From Marasmius tenuissimus (taxonomy: Eukaryota > Basidiomycota > Agaricomycetes > Agaricales > Marasmiaceae): a stretch of DNA of 64,000 nucleotides. Location of the stretch: the NCBI GenBank assembly GCA_029532415.1, contig JAQOTA010000060.1, positions 3,534,001 to 3,598,000 on the forward strand. Direction: 5' to 3'. The notes beneath the pieces were generated by a model. It was given only the letters and a program-made list of their open reading frames with translations, did not search any database and was not told the origin of the DNA. The position numbers were made by a program, and so were the translations under genes. This document shows, in pieces, positions 1 through 10,004 of this stretch (the stretch's first letter is position 1; every line of letters begins with the position of its first letter).

Positions 1-369
1 TTGACAAGAGGAAGAACAATGCCTTCGCGGGAACGCGGTTAGGAGAATGGGTACGTGACGATGCGGAGATTGTGGTTGTCGGGGTCATGAGTGATTACTC
101 TATTAGGGCTAGTGAGTTCTTGGTTCTTCGCACTAAACTTGTCTGCTCACCGCGTTTTCCACGCAGCTTGTTCAACAGCACTGGGCCGAGGCAACGAAGT
201 TCTTTTAATCAGAGGTGCACATGGGACTTATGACCGAGTGGAGGTACTTTACGGGGGTGGCGTGACTCCCGCCAACAATATCGAGACCGAAATCGAGGAG
301 GAACTCGAAGAGGCTGGCGTACATGTGCTGGAGATGAAAGATATCACTGGTATCTTCACAGACCGGTGA
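1..369 (+). CDS. Isochorismatase-like cysteine hydrolase, 3' part
   Basis: This is the C-terminal part of an isochorismatase-fold hydrolase cut by the window edge. The first exon (to 111) reads in frame 3 and includes K-N-N-A-F-A-G-T, which carries the family's usual catalytic lysine region, then V-V-V-G-V-M-S-D-Y-S-I-R-A. An intron (about 112-166, GTGAGT to ACGCAG) joins to an exon ending G-I-F-T-D-R and TGA at 367-369. The segment R-G-N-E-V-L-L-I-R-G-A-H matches the family pattern after the active-site turn. Family members usually have Cys in the T-D-x-C-V turn; here the equivalent reads S-D-Y-S-I, so the nucleophile seems replaced by Ser. The real substrate is unknown. A glance at the second exon alone suggests a Nudix box, but the spliced reading fits isochorismatase better. 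Confidence 0.7.
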
Positions 370-1556
370 CCGACAGGCTTTGATTTTCCTGGAGTCTATA
401 GGCCTTTTTTCAGTGCCTTTTTCATTTGTTTCCTTCTTCGCTATTCACTGCTTTGGTCTTACTTATTTAGTTTGCTTTTTCGTTTTTCTCTACTGGTTTC
501 CTCAATCCCCAAGTGTATGATAGGCCCTATTGGCAAGCAAGTTCGCATCCTTACATTCATATACCGAGTCGCAGCGTTTCTATCATTACCTACAGTGTCC
601 TACGGTCCTAGAGACCTTAATTGTACCACTTCTTATATATAGTAATTCAGCGTGCTCACTTCTCAGTCTAGTTCTCTATCCTTTTGGTTTTAGAGGGATT
701 TTTGGAATTAGGCGCGTCAAAGCACCGTTTTCGTGCTGTGCAGTCCCGCGGTCCCCATATCTAACGCCCATACGCACCTACAACTGTGAGCGGCGAACAA
801 TCATACCCCGAGTAATTCCAAGCCTTCAGTACTTCTTTGCTCATCTATATCACACACTACAAGTAGGTCAACTCGAATTATTAGGCAGTTCTTTCTTCCT
901 ATAGATTATTGACTTTTGAACGTTCGAACACTTACTGTAGGCTGACTGAGCGTGGGACTCAAATTCCCAATCTGTATATCGATCTTGTACTCGAACCGCC
1001 ACCTTGCCCTTGACTCATGCTCAGTATGATCCGTATTTTCTCTGCTCTCCAAGACTCACAATGCCAATGCGGGTGCCATATTGCCTCTGAACGCTCAGTG
1101 TCATCTACGCGATGATGTCAGGCTTAAGGCACGAAGTTTTTGCTCACAAACTATCCCGTGACGGCGGTAGTAAATAGGCTATCATGTCGAACGAAATCGT
1201 TCGCTATCTACCGTTCCTATTACTGGCTATCATCTCTGTTCAAGCTGTCCCGGTGTTCATTGCCGTCATGCTCTCGAAATCCGTATCACGGGTCGTGACT
1301 CGTTCCATTATCTTCAACACGCAGCACTAAAGATATCGGACAACTTGTGGAACGAACATTCATCTCCTCTTTGTTCGGAAGCCAGTGACATGGTCATGCA
1401 CTTCATTATATCGCCACACATACACATCTCCCGCTTACAGTGCTTCGGTGGATCCGAAGAGGGGTTTATACGGCTTCTAGTTATCTATTGCTCACACTCT
1501 CCAGGGCCACCGGCCCTTTCATCCTATACCCGTACCCTTCACTTCCAGCACCCAAA
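370..1556. other. Intergenic region, no gene recognised
   Basis: About 1.2 kb between the hydrolase stop and the permease start. Open frames exist (for example 530-904), but none has a recognisable domain, intron-supported extension or fungal protein character. The last 300 bp presumably contain the permease promoter; I see no clear TATA box. Confidence 0.5.
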
Positions 1557-3932
1557 ATGACTGTTCACGCAGAAGAGAAGATCGAGAAGGAAGAGCTGGT
1601 CCGGCAAGCCGATGAGGAGCTCCTCGCATCTTTGGGTTACAAACAAGAGTTTAAGCGCGCTTTTTCGCCTCTCGAGGTTCGTTTTCTACCCAGGAGCCGG
1701 TCCTTTGCCGGTCGCTCACCAAGCAATTCGTAGGTCTTCGGCGTTGCTTTTTCAATACAGGGGCTTTTACCCTCGATTGCTTCTGTTCTGGGGTTTGCGA
1801 TACCAAACGGTGGTGGGCCAGCGATGGTTTGGGGTGTACGTTCTTCACCGTCTCCTCTGATATTGAGGACCGCCCGCTTACAAACGACACTCCTCAACTC
1901 TACCAGTGGGCTGTGGGGAGCATATTGACATTGTTTGGTGCGTTGGCGATGGCAGAGATAGCATCCTCGGCACCTACGTCGGGAGGGGTAAGTCTATCGT
2001 GCACTACGTATGTGGTTTTTACGATAGTGACCTGGATCTATCTCGATCGTACAGCTCTATTATTGGACTTACTCGCTATCTTCAACCAAGTGGAGGAACT
2101 TACTATGCTGGATTGTGGGTTGTAAGTGCTCGAGCGACCCTTCAGCAATGTACACCACTGACTGGCCTCCTTTGCTTCCCAGATGCTAATACTACGTCTG
2201 GTATTGCCTCCATCGCGTCAATCAACTGGGCCTGTGCACAACAAATCGCTGCTGCTGCGTACATTGGATCAAATGGAACATTCGTGGCAACCATACCGCA
2301 AATATTGTAAGTAAAGTCAACTCCTTGAAAGCCCCGTCGAGCAAGAACACAGGGATCTGAACTCATTCCTCCAAAGCGGTATCTATGCTGCCCTGCTCAT
2401 TGTACACATGGCAGTGTGCTCTCTGGGGACCAGCGCTTTAGCCCGACTCCAGACTGTTTACATAGTATTGAACGTTATGTAAGTTCTCCTCTCGGAACGA
2501 GAGACGCGTAGTAACTGACTGGGGAAGCAGGCTTTGTCTAGGTATTATCATCGCGCTACCGGTTGCAACCCCCTCGGAGTTCAAGAACGATGTCGACTTT
2601 GCCCTTTTCAAGTTTGTCAACCGTACGTCGGACTTATGCCTTTCTCTCTATCGCGAGTGATACAATCACTCACCGGAACCTCCTACCCTGCGCAGTGAGT
2701 GGATGGCCAGATGGCTTTGCGTTTATTCTGAGCTTTCTGGCCCCGATCTGGACGATAAGTAAGAGTGGCATACCCTCGCGTTGGTATCCTACTTATTCGA
2801 GGAATTCAGGTGGATTAGACTCTAGCGTTCATCTCAGCGAAGAGGCTACCAACGCTGCGACCGCTATACCCTGGTCAATCGTCTCTTCTGTAACTATTGG
2901 AGGGATACTGGGTACAGGTAAGACGCCGTCCCGCTTCGTTCGACGCTTGCTTAATTGAATTCTATTAGCTATCAATGTCGTTGTCGCGTTCTGTATGGGA
3001 TCAGATCTCGACACGCTCGCTCAGAGCGATCAGCCTATGGTTCTGATCTTCATGGATGCGTTTGGAATGAAGGGCACCCTTGCCGTTTGGGCTGTTTCCA
3101 TTGTCGTTCAGTGAGCCTGGTTTCAGAATGCCGTGTTGGAGTACCTCTCTAAATCGATGACAATTCTTCCGTGGGGCAGGTTTATGATGGGCTCAAGCTC
3201 AGTATGCGTTCCTATGTTAGCTTTTATAGGCAGAGGCTCATGCCGTTATACGCCCGTCCTAGCTATTAGCGACTAGCCGACAGATATTCGCTTTCAGTCG
3301 TGATAAAGGTGAGAGTACTATTCCTCCGCCGGCTTCATCTCATGTTCTATTCACCCATATGTCCAGCGCTTCCACTGTCCTCCTGGCTATACACCATCAA
3401 CGGCTACACGAAGTCGCCCGTCAACACAGTTATCTTTGCTTCCATCCTCACACTCGTCCTCGGAACTCTAGCATTCGCCAGCACGAGCGCGATTGACGCA
3501 GTATTCTCCATCTCTAGCACCGCAGCATACATCGCATTCTCGATCCCCATTCTCGCGAGAGTGATTGGGAATGGTTCGTTCAAACCTGGTCCGTTCACGC
3601 TGGGAATCTTTGTGAGTTCTCGACTCTCGTTCTACTCGTTTTCACGCGGTAAAACTACAATCTAGGGTCCCCCAATCGCTATCATCGCCGTGGCGTCCAT
3701 GATCCTCATGGGGGTTGTTTTCCTGTTCCCGGCGACGCCCACAACAGATATTACCGAAATGAATTACTCCGTAGTTGTTTTGGGTGGTGTAATGGTGCTT
3801 TCGTTGGGATGGTATTATCTCCCGGTTTACGGAGGTGTACATTGGTTTACGGGTCCAGTCACTACGATTGAACCACCGACCCCCGATGGAGGTGGAGAGT
3901 TGTTCGAGAAGGAAGAGGGATTGGACAAGTAG
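1557..3932 (+). CDS. APC-superfamily amino acid / GABA-choline permease
   Basis: Multi-exon plasma-membrane amino acid permease of the fungal GABA/choline transporter-like APC group. The start ATG at 1557 opens an acidic N-terminus followed by L-A-S-L-G-Y-K-Q-E-F-K-R. Later exons give typical family blocks: G-F-A-I-P-N-G-G-G-P-A-M-V-W-G, W-A-V-G-S-I-L-T-L-F-G-A-L-A-M-A-E, S-A-P-T-S-G-G, W-R-N-L-L-C-W-I-V-G, D-S-S-V-H-L-S-E-E-A-T-N-A-A, G-Y-T-K-S-P-V-N-T-V, and a C-terminal Y-G-G-V-H-W-F-T-G-P-V stretch before the stop at 3930-3932. Many hydrophobic segments alternate with short GT-AG introns. A five-residue gap near 3200 disappears if the acceptor is taken just before the exon reading L-L-A-T-S-R-Q. 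I found no frame break, so it looks functional. The substrate cannot be read from sequence. Confidence 0.9.
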
Positions 3933-4371
3933 TTCGCTTTCACTCGTGGGTTGTTGACAAGAAGAATGGCAAATGCTTCGAGGAATCGTGCTTTTTTCTC
4001 TCATCCCTGTTCGAAGTTCAAGCTGTGAATGGATGATGTTGTGCCATGTAGATCATGTGGGCGTCGTTGCCCGATGCTCCTCTTTCTTGCTCTGGTTGCG
4101 AAGCGCAAGCGGGCGGAGCCCGCTGTTCAGTTGATGCCAATGCCGATGCTTGTCTCCCCGGCGGTGAAGGTTCGAAGTGGAGCTTGGCATTCGAATCTAG
4201 TCCTAGAACCTCGGCGCCATTCATCCCCGTTCAATTGCAAGCAGTGAAATCTCTACACGAGGGCACACTTTGGGCAACCCCGCGCTGGCCAATCCTTGAA
4301 TGGCGCCCGCCCTGGAGATCGTATATAGGTATCACCTTGAGCTTCAAGGAATTGAGATCGGAACACCCACC
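3933..4371. other. Intergenic region upstream of DUF6593 gene
   Basis: About 440 bp with no supportable gene. Several overlapping open frames on both strands look like shadows. It probably holds the permease 3' UTR and the promoter of the next gene. Confidence 0.45.
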
Positions 4372-5020
4372 ATGGAACTCATTTTCTCGAACGACGACCC
4401 CAAAAACGCGATTCTATCACTTTCGACAGGACAGCCCATCTATGAACTGTATACCAAGTCTCGCGTGTTCCATAGCGAGTCGACGGTTATCCGGAAGTTC
4501 CACAATCAGGGGAGCCCTCCGAATGATATAGGACAAGTCAAGCTACGTTGCCTCAATGAAGATGTTTGTGAGCTACTAGGGAGGGATATTCGACCGAGGA
4601 CCGAGGGTATTGTTTCAAGGTATGGCCGGATCGCTCTTGTAGTCCCCCACGAGACTTATCGTAGATATTACTCCATTTTGGACTCCCCAGTAAAAGATAC
4701 TTTACATCCCTGATAACTAGGCAGAAATACGGCTGGAAGCGCAAGGGCTCCAAAGTCCTGGTAAGTAGGTCTCAATTCTGGCGTCGTGAGTATTCGAGCT
4801 GACTACAGACCAGATGATTGACAAATTCGAGAACACCGTCGCCATATGCCAGTATAGTCGCTGTGGTATCTTTCACGCGAAGACTCCTGCCATGCTATCT
4901 GTTACGCCTGCCGGAGTGCCGTTTCTTGACGAGATTGTGGTCACTTTTGCTTATGCGGAGCAGAGGTTCAGGCAAGATGTCGAGGTAGCAGCAGAAGGCG
5001 TAGGCAGTGCTGCGGGATAA
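4372..5020 (+). CDS. DUF6593-domain protein
   Basis: Small basidiomycete protein of unknown function. From ATG 4372 it reads M-E-L-I-F-S-N-D-D-P-K-N-A-I-L, then G-Q-P-I-Y-E-L-Y-T and T-V-I-R-K-F, the N-terminal signature of DUF6593. Three plausible introns (starting about 4620, 4691 and 4759) join S-R-Y-Y-S-I-L-D-S-P to K-Y-G-W-K-R-K-G-S-K-V-L and then to V-A-I-C-Q-Y. The protein closes with L-D-E-I-V-V-T-F-A-Y-A-E-Q-R-F-R and TAA at 5018-5020, the usual C-terminal block. An upstream in-frame ATG at 4300 exists, but 4372 fits the family start. Looks intact. DUF6593 proteins are often small, multi-copy and soluble; no function is proposed. Confidence 0.85.
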
Positions 5021-5223
5021 TGTATAATGGGTTGATCGTTGATGGAACTCTCAAACCAATACCCTATTCTTCACGGCCCTTACGTGATCCAGCCAATTGG
5101 GCCCATGATGCCATCGCCTGCCAATATCGCAGATATCTAGCGCCCACATGTACCCACAAGTAGTAAAGCCACGAGGCCACCAGCACTCGTCAAGTTCCTT
5201 CGTGATTACTCGCTGTAACATAC

Positions 5224-5256
5224 AATTATACGATTATACGATTATACTATACGAAT
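5224..5256. repeat. Short tandem repeat of ATTATACG
   Basis: About three tandem copies of an AT-rich 8-9 base unit (ATTATACG) just 3' of the trefoil gene on the opposite strand. A simple microsatellite, possibly within the 3' UTR. Confidence 0.6.
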
Positions 5257-5284
5257 TCTATGTCCAATATCAGTCTTTTAAAAA

Positions 5285-5925
5285 TCAAATGGAAGCAGAG
5301 ATGAGCCGCCAGTTGTTTTCATCGCTGGCGCTTCCTTTAGAAAGAATAACCTTGTTCCACAAGTCAGTTCGAACACCCCAGCAGAATCGTGTACGCTGAG
5401 AGCTTACCCAACGTCCTTGCTTCCATTCATCGAACCAGTAAGTATCGTCGGCAGGAGTTCCTATACTAAGAGGCTTTTAGTGGACTCTGGCTGAGAATGC
5501 TTAAATCGAGCTCACTTCCATACTCCGGGCGATACCTGCTGAAAGGTCCAAGTGTAGACGGAGCGTTGCCAGATAAGTTCCCGATTCTACAGACGGGAAT
5601 ATTTGAATATTGAGGCGAGTGGGTAAGAACTTGAATGTCTTACACTTCCTGAAACTCGGGCCCCAATGGAGAGACCTTTGGTACGCTCGACAATCTGGTA
5701 CATTCCGCCACTTTCAGCGATGTGAAAGCACTGTGAAAAGAAAATAAACTGGATGAGTACGTTAGGTTGGCCATTCCCATCCTGGTCTCGGAGACGTACA
5801 GCGGGCGTTGCGACCTTGGCGCTATCAGTCCATATCTTCTCGCCGGACCCAATTTCTTCAGTAGTCAGGAAGTAGCCCGTCCGAATGTTTTTGACGTAGT
5901 ACACGCCACTAGATGGCCCGATCAT
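5285..5925 (-). CDS. Putative beta-trefoil (ricin-B-like) small protein, divergent paralogue T0
   Basis: Divergent member of the family found at 7929, 27009 and 47679. The start at 5925 gives M-I-G-P-S-S-G-V-Y-Y-V-K-N-I-R-T-G-Y-F-L, against M-P-G-P-A-S-G-V-Y-Y-I-K-N-V in the others. Downstream exons read F-H-I-A-E-S-G-G-M-Y-Q-I, then P-A-D-D-T-Y-W-F-D-E-W, and finish V-I-L-S-K-G-S-A-S-D-E-N-N-W-R-L-I with TGA at 5285-5287. A short intron near 5715-5745 (GTACTC to CACAG) matches the position of intron 1 in the paralogues. The repeated G-x-Y-x-I and W-x-L-I patterns suggest a beta-trefoil like fungal ricin-B lectins or I66-type protease inhibitors. No signal peptide is seen, as in many cytoplasmic mushroom defence lectins. 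The fold call is an inference. Appears intact. Confidence 0.7.
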
Positions 5926-6918
5926 GGACCCCGAGGCCGTTTGCTGGTGGACTCGATAAGTGTTTCTCGTCGACCGGTTCCCACAATTTCTGCGGACCGT
6001 GTTGGTCGTATTGTACGACCCCATCGTACTGCAATTAGTGTGGCTGTTGGCCGTCCTATGTTGATCCCCGTTGACGGGGTTGAAGTCACCGCCGTGAATT
6101 GTAAAGTCCTGTGCGTTGGTAAAGAAGGTGGCTACGGTCATTGTGAATACGAGGTGGTAGAGATCGCTTTGCGGAACGGGGAAGAGTCGTGTAGTGTAGG
6201 GAGTTGAAGTGTGAAGCGTGAAGGCAGACTCAGAACTCTTAAAGTGGCAGAGTTACACTGGGACTTTCGAACTGGAGGTAACCTCATGTAAAACCCTCAT
6301 TTTTCACTGGACGCCTACAGAAACGCCATTTTCGCGGAAACGCTCGCCGCGAAGCTGTCCGTCCTTTTGGGATGAGAGAACTTAGAAGATGAGATCCTTT
6401 TTCCGATTCAAGTTGCAGAGGGGAAGCCTGAATGTACCCGTATCAAACAAACTGGACTGTTACACTGGCTCTGAGGCGCTGACCACTCATAGCGTCTTTG
6501 TCTGCATGGAATCCGAGAGGGCTTGGATGGCCACTTTCCGTGGTATATGGTCAATTCAGACTCCGAGGCTCGATTGAGACCAAACTGAGGCGTGAATGGG
6601 ATATGAGCACTGGAAGTGGACGGGTGGATTCTTCCCCGAGACTTGTGTCATGACTCATAGTACTGTTGTGCTAGGATCGACGCCCATTAATCAATAAACG
6701 GTTCCGCAGCTCGACCACACGAGCCGCATACATTTGCTTAATCAATGCTCTGTATCCTCTTTACACCGACTTATACAAGCTTCCGATGGGTCCTCTGGTA
6801 CGTCCAATGGATATAGCTTGTAAAGCGAGGCATCCACACCATGTATGGCGGGTGATCAATCGTCGCTGTACAAATTCGTCCTCAATTCAAATTTTGAAAC
6901 TCATTAAAACAAACACCT
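5926..6918. other. Intergenic spacer between T0 and duplication copy 1
   Basis: About 1 kb with no gene I can support. The first 200-300 bp are upstream of the T0 start and should hold its promoter. Open frames at 5767-6207 and 6389-6577 are antisense or unconserved. Confidence 0.4.
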
Positions 6919-7078
6919 CTCACTGTTAGTACTCTTGGTTTCAACTCGAATTCTTAATGTTATGGGTTCGCCAACTCCCTACTTGTAGGACACAACAAGG
7001 ATCTTGGATTATATTGCTTAGTAACCGAGCTGCTCGTACTCAGACTGTTTACATGAGCGCGGTACAGAAAACCGGTAA

Positions 7079-7519
7079 CACTGCGGGCAAAATAAGGTCT
7101 GGTGCCGGAAAAACGAGTAATACTCGGTTTACCCTCTTTTGCCCCCAGGTTTGCGCCTCGTCGCGGCCTCAAGGTCTCAAGGTCCAACTGAGGTACATTA
7201 CTGGCGGACTTTCAATTGCAATTATTCACGATGTCGTCAATCCAGGATTTGTGACCTTTCTTACATCACTGTATTCCCTCATGTTCAAACTTATTTTACG
7301 CATGGAGTGACAGCCAGCTACCAGTTTTCTGCTCAAAGGTATTTAGGTACACATATATAAGGAATGTCACGAATTTTGAGTAGAGAACATACTATTCGTG
7401 ATTCAAAGTCCGCCAGCGACACACCTCGAGGCCGCGACGAGGCACAAACCTGTGGGCATATGAAGGTAAACCGAGTATTACTCTTTTTTCTGGCACTAGA
7501 CCTACCTTTGCCCGCAGTG
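7079..7519. mobile_element. Non-autonomous TIR element (MITE) in duplication copy 1
   Basis: A 441 bp insertion beginning CACTGCGGGC and ending GCCCGCAGTG, flanked by TAA on both sides (7076-7078 and 7520-7522). Imperfect terminal inverted repeats extend about 130 bp, through AGTAATACTCGGTTTACC and CTCGTCGCGGCCTC. The sister copies at 27.9 kb and 47.45 kb show the uninterrupted site CCGGTAACCACAGG, which proves insertion. A 3-base TAA duplication suits PIF/Harbinger or CACTA-type elements. No coding capacity. Confidence 0.9.
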
Positions 7520-7928
7520 TAACCACAGGAAATAATCAGGTTACTCAGCGGCCTCCCTCTTGATCGTCACTCGGCCTTCGGCTTCTTCCAGGTGGGAGGA
7601 GGAAAAGTCCCCAATACCCACTGTTCAGCAGTGTATATAGAACTGAATGGATTCCTTAGCAGTGTCGTGGGGATCTGATATTGATACATCTGCATCAAGC
7701 TTGAAAATACCCAAAACTTGATAGGTAAATATATGGGCAATATAGTGGACGAGACACGCTCAAAAAATGTATTGAAATTTCGGTTTTATTTGGTACAAGG
7801 ATGACATACACATGACTCAAATCCAAGGTCCAGTTCAATCGGTGTCAGAATTCTTCGGAGACTAGTATGCAACACGCTTAGCCGCTGCTTTCTGAGCCCA
7901 GCTCCGCCGCTCACCGGCCAGAGCCACA

Positions 7929-8578
7929 TCAAAGTGCAGCAGCAATGAGCTGCCAGTTGTTCTGATCATTGGCGCCGCCCCTGGAGAGAACGACCTAGAT
8001 TTCGCCAAGCTGAATCAGGACTCTCGAAGACGGATACCCGACGTGAACAAAGGACATACCCAGCGACACTGTTCCCAGCCGTCGTACCAATAGGCGTCGT
8101 CAGCTGGGTCACCAATGCTAGAATACCGCGTCAACAGTTGACAGACAGTGGCGGGAATGAAATCCTAACTGACTTCCAGACACCAGGGGAGACCTGTTGA
8201 ATGGCCCACATATAAACTGGACGCTGCCAAATGAGCTCGCGAGGCTATAGCTGCATGTCAGACATCAATGGCACTTGAGTATGGGTGGGTAACAGCTCAC
8301 ATCGCCAGTGGCCTGGACTCCGACGGTCAGACGGGTGCCGCGTTCGCTGATCTGGTAGACACCACCGTTTTCGGCAATTTGGAAGCTCTATTGGAGGAGA
8401 GTAGAAACACGTCTGGGCGGTTAGTGCCACGTACAGACAAGTCTGGAGAGTAAGGACGCACAGCAGGCTCTTTCTTGTCAGTCCAAACTTTTTTGCCAGA
8501 GTCAATGGACTCGAGGGTCAGGAAGTGGCCGGTCTTGACGTTTTTGATGTAGTAGACACCGCTGGCTGGTCCAGGCAT
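7929..8578 (-). CDS. Putative beta-trefoil (ricin-B-like) small protein T1
   Basis: Five-exon gene, copy of those at 27009-27658 and 47679-48328. The start at 8578 gives M-P-G-P-A-S-G-V-Y-Y-I-K-N-V-K-T-G-H-F-L; the stop TGA is at 7929-7931. Exon 2 carries F-Q-I-A-E-N-G-G-V-Y-Q-I, exon 3 W-A-I-Q-Q-V-S-P-G-V-W, exon 4 P-A-D-D-A-Y-W-Y-D-G-W, exon 5 N-N-W-Q-L-I-A-A. The expected product is about 149 aa with no visible signal peptide. The spaced hydrophobic/aromatic pattern suggests a beta-trefoil lectin or inhibitor. A TATA box and leader shared with the other copies lie upstream. All splice sites look intact. The MITE lies about 400 bp beyond its 3' end. Confidence 0.75.
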
Positions 8579-8658
8579 TGTGGGATTGATTTTTTCTTAT
8601 TTCGAAAGAGGATCGATGTCGGATGGTTCTGTGATCAAATTGCGAGTTTCGTGAGGGC

Positions 8659-8665
8659 TTTTATA
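8659..8665 (-). promoter_or_regulatory. TATA box of trefoil gene T1
   Basis: TATAAAA on the minus strand, about 80 bp upstream of the T1 start codon. It is conserved in place and sequence in all three near-identical copies. Confidence 0.6.
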
Positions 8666-9594
8666 CGTTTTCTGAGGCAGGTTGGCGTGCCTTCTCTTTG
8701 TACAGAGCTAAGCCACTTAGCCATCAACTGTCAACAACAGTGTGAAGGGAGACAACACCTCACATGCACGCATGTGTTGTTCTTTTCCGTGCTCCATTCC
8801 AGAAAAGCAACCCTCAATGTTAGACATCTGGAATTCCATGAACAAAACAGGGCTTCCAGCACCTGCAGTTCGGAAATTGTGACGAAAACCGTAAATTGGA
8901 CCTCGTACGGGGTGCTTTCGTAACAAGCTACTGCCTCACAAGAGCAGCGCGAGCATTTCAGATCCACATGCCTTCGATTCAGAAAGAATTGTGGGGCACA
9001 CCCCGAGGCGGCTCCATGGGCGTGCTCACGGGGGTATCAGGGAAGCGCCCTCAGAAAAGCACCCTCAGGGGAGCACACCCCACGGTGACTTCGTGTGCGT
9101 GGTGAGAGTACCAGGAAAGCACCCTCAACCAGGCCATTGATCATCACCCAGCAGCGGTGATCATGACTTGGAGACTTCAGACGCCCGTGGCGTGCCTATT
9201 GATAAGGTTTGCACCCCCATCCGTATTTTTTGTCGAGAGAATGTGAGCCGTCTAATGTTAAGTCGGTATTTCTGCCGACATCTCTGTCGGTATCTCTTTC
9301 ATATCTCTGCCGTCTCCCTCGAAAAATCGCCAAGCCTCTTCTTCGGTCACTCGATCTCCGAATGGGAGCATTCCAACAGGCGTTTCTATGCACTGCTGGC
9401 GCTGTAGCGCCGAGGTCTAACAGACTAGTTGACCACTGATATAATGACAAGTGTATCTGGATACAGTGTACTCGTCGGCATTCGGTATGTCTGGGGGCCA
9501 AGTGACGCTGAACGCACACACCTTCATTCCGCATCAACTACATCCGGGGTCCCAAGTGCCTTCTATACAGACCACGGCCTAATCTGTAGCTGGC

Positions 9595-10004
9595 TCAACA
9601 ACCACAAATCCAGACACGGATGTCCCCGTTTCCACGTATAGCGTCTATGTTACATGACATCCATTTCGGTGCATCCTGAATACCGCCGCTTTCACTTAGA
9701 ATGGATTACAAATGATGAATCCGTTCGAGAGCATCCGCAGCAGTGGATCGAAGTGAGGGGTCGGCGTTCCAACACGAAGCCATGAGTTCCCAAATCGCAT
9801 CGTCCTTTTGATCAGAAGGCTCAGGGCGAGCGGGATGTTGCTGTCTGACGAGCACCGCAAATACAACTCCACCGCCTGTAAGCCCGTGAAAGGGAGTACG
9901 TCCTGCACAGATCTACAACATGAAGGTCAATCGACCACCGTCAGTCAGAGCTATGAACAACTCGTCTCGTAGCAGACACACCCGTAGGCGTACATATCGT
10001 TCCC
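9595..10004 (-). pseudogene. TKL kinase C-terminal stub (K5-type)
   Basis: Only the last exons of a TKL-like kinase survive. They read D-D-A-I-W-E-L-M-A-S-C-W-N-A-D-P-S-L-R-S and end with an altered tail (G-N-G-D-I-R-V-W-I-C-G-C) instead of the family's N-V-E-Y-P-P-L-D-L-G-M-L-T-Q-L, apparently because of an extra base in the final exon. Upstream, homology to the M-Y-A-Y-G-C-V-C-Y-E exon stops at about 10004, where sequence homologous to 53187 begins. The catalytic core is therefore missing. The same tail ends K3 (26043) and matches the K5 region at 49.3 kb. Confidence 0.85.

Larger units (their letters stand above)
6919..10004. repeat. Segmental duplication copy 1 (trefoil gene plus kinase tail)
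   Basis: Near-identical by eye to 25441-28030 (inverted) and 47300-49676 (direct). The shared unit runs from GTACTCTTGGTTTCAAC through the trefoil gene and a roughly 1 kb spacer into the kinase C-terminal exons. Copy 1 alone has a MITE (7079-7519), an extra stretch of about 190 bp at 7544-7734 and about 62 extra bases near 9283-9344. Homology to the kinase stops abruptly at about 10004, where a SepH-like segment begins. Confidence 0.9.

Noticed and set aside
91..369. Nudix hydrolase suggested by the G-G-G-V ... E-E-E-L-E-E-A-G-V stretch
   Set aside because: The Nudix spacing is one residue short, the Arg is missing, and the spliced upstream exon gives a clear isochorismatase-fold pattern.
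530..904. 124-codon open frame
   Set aside because: No domain, no paralogue, no splice support, hydrophobic patches only; likely chance.
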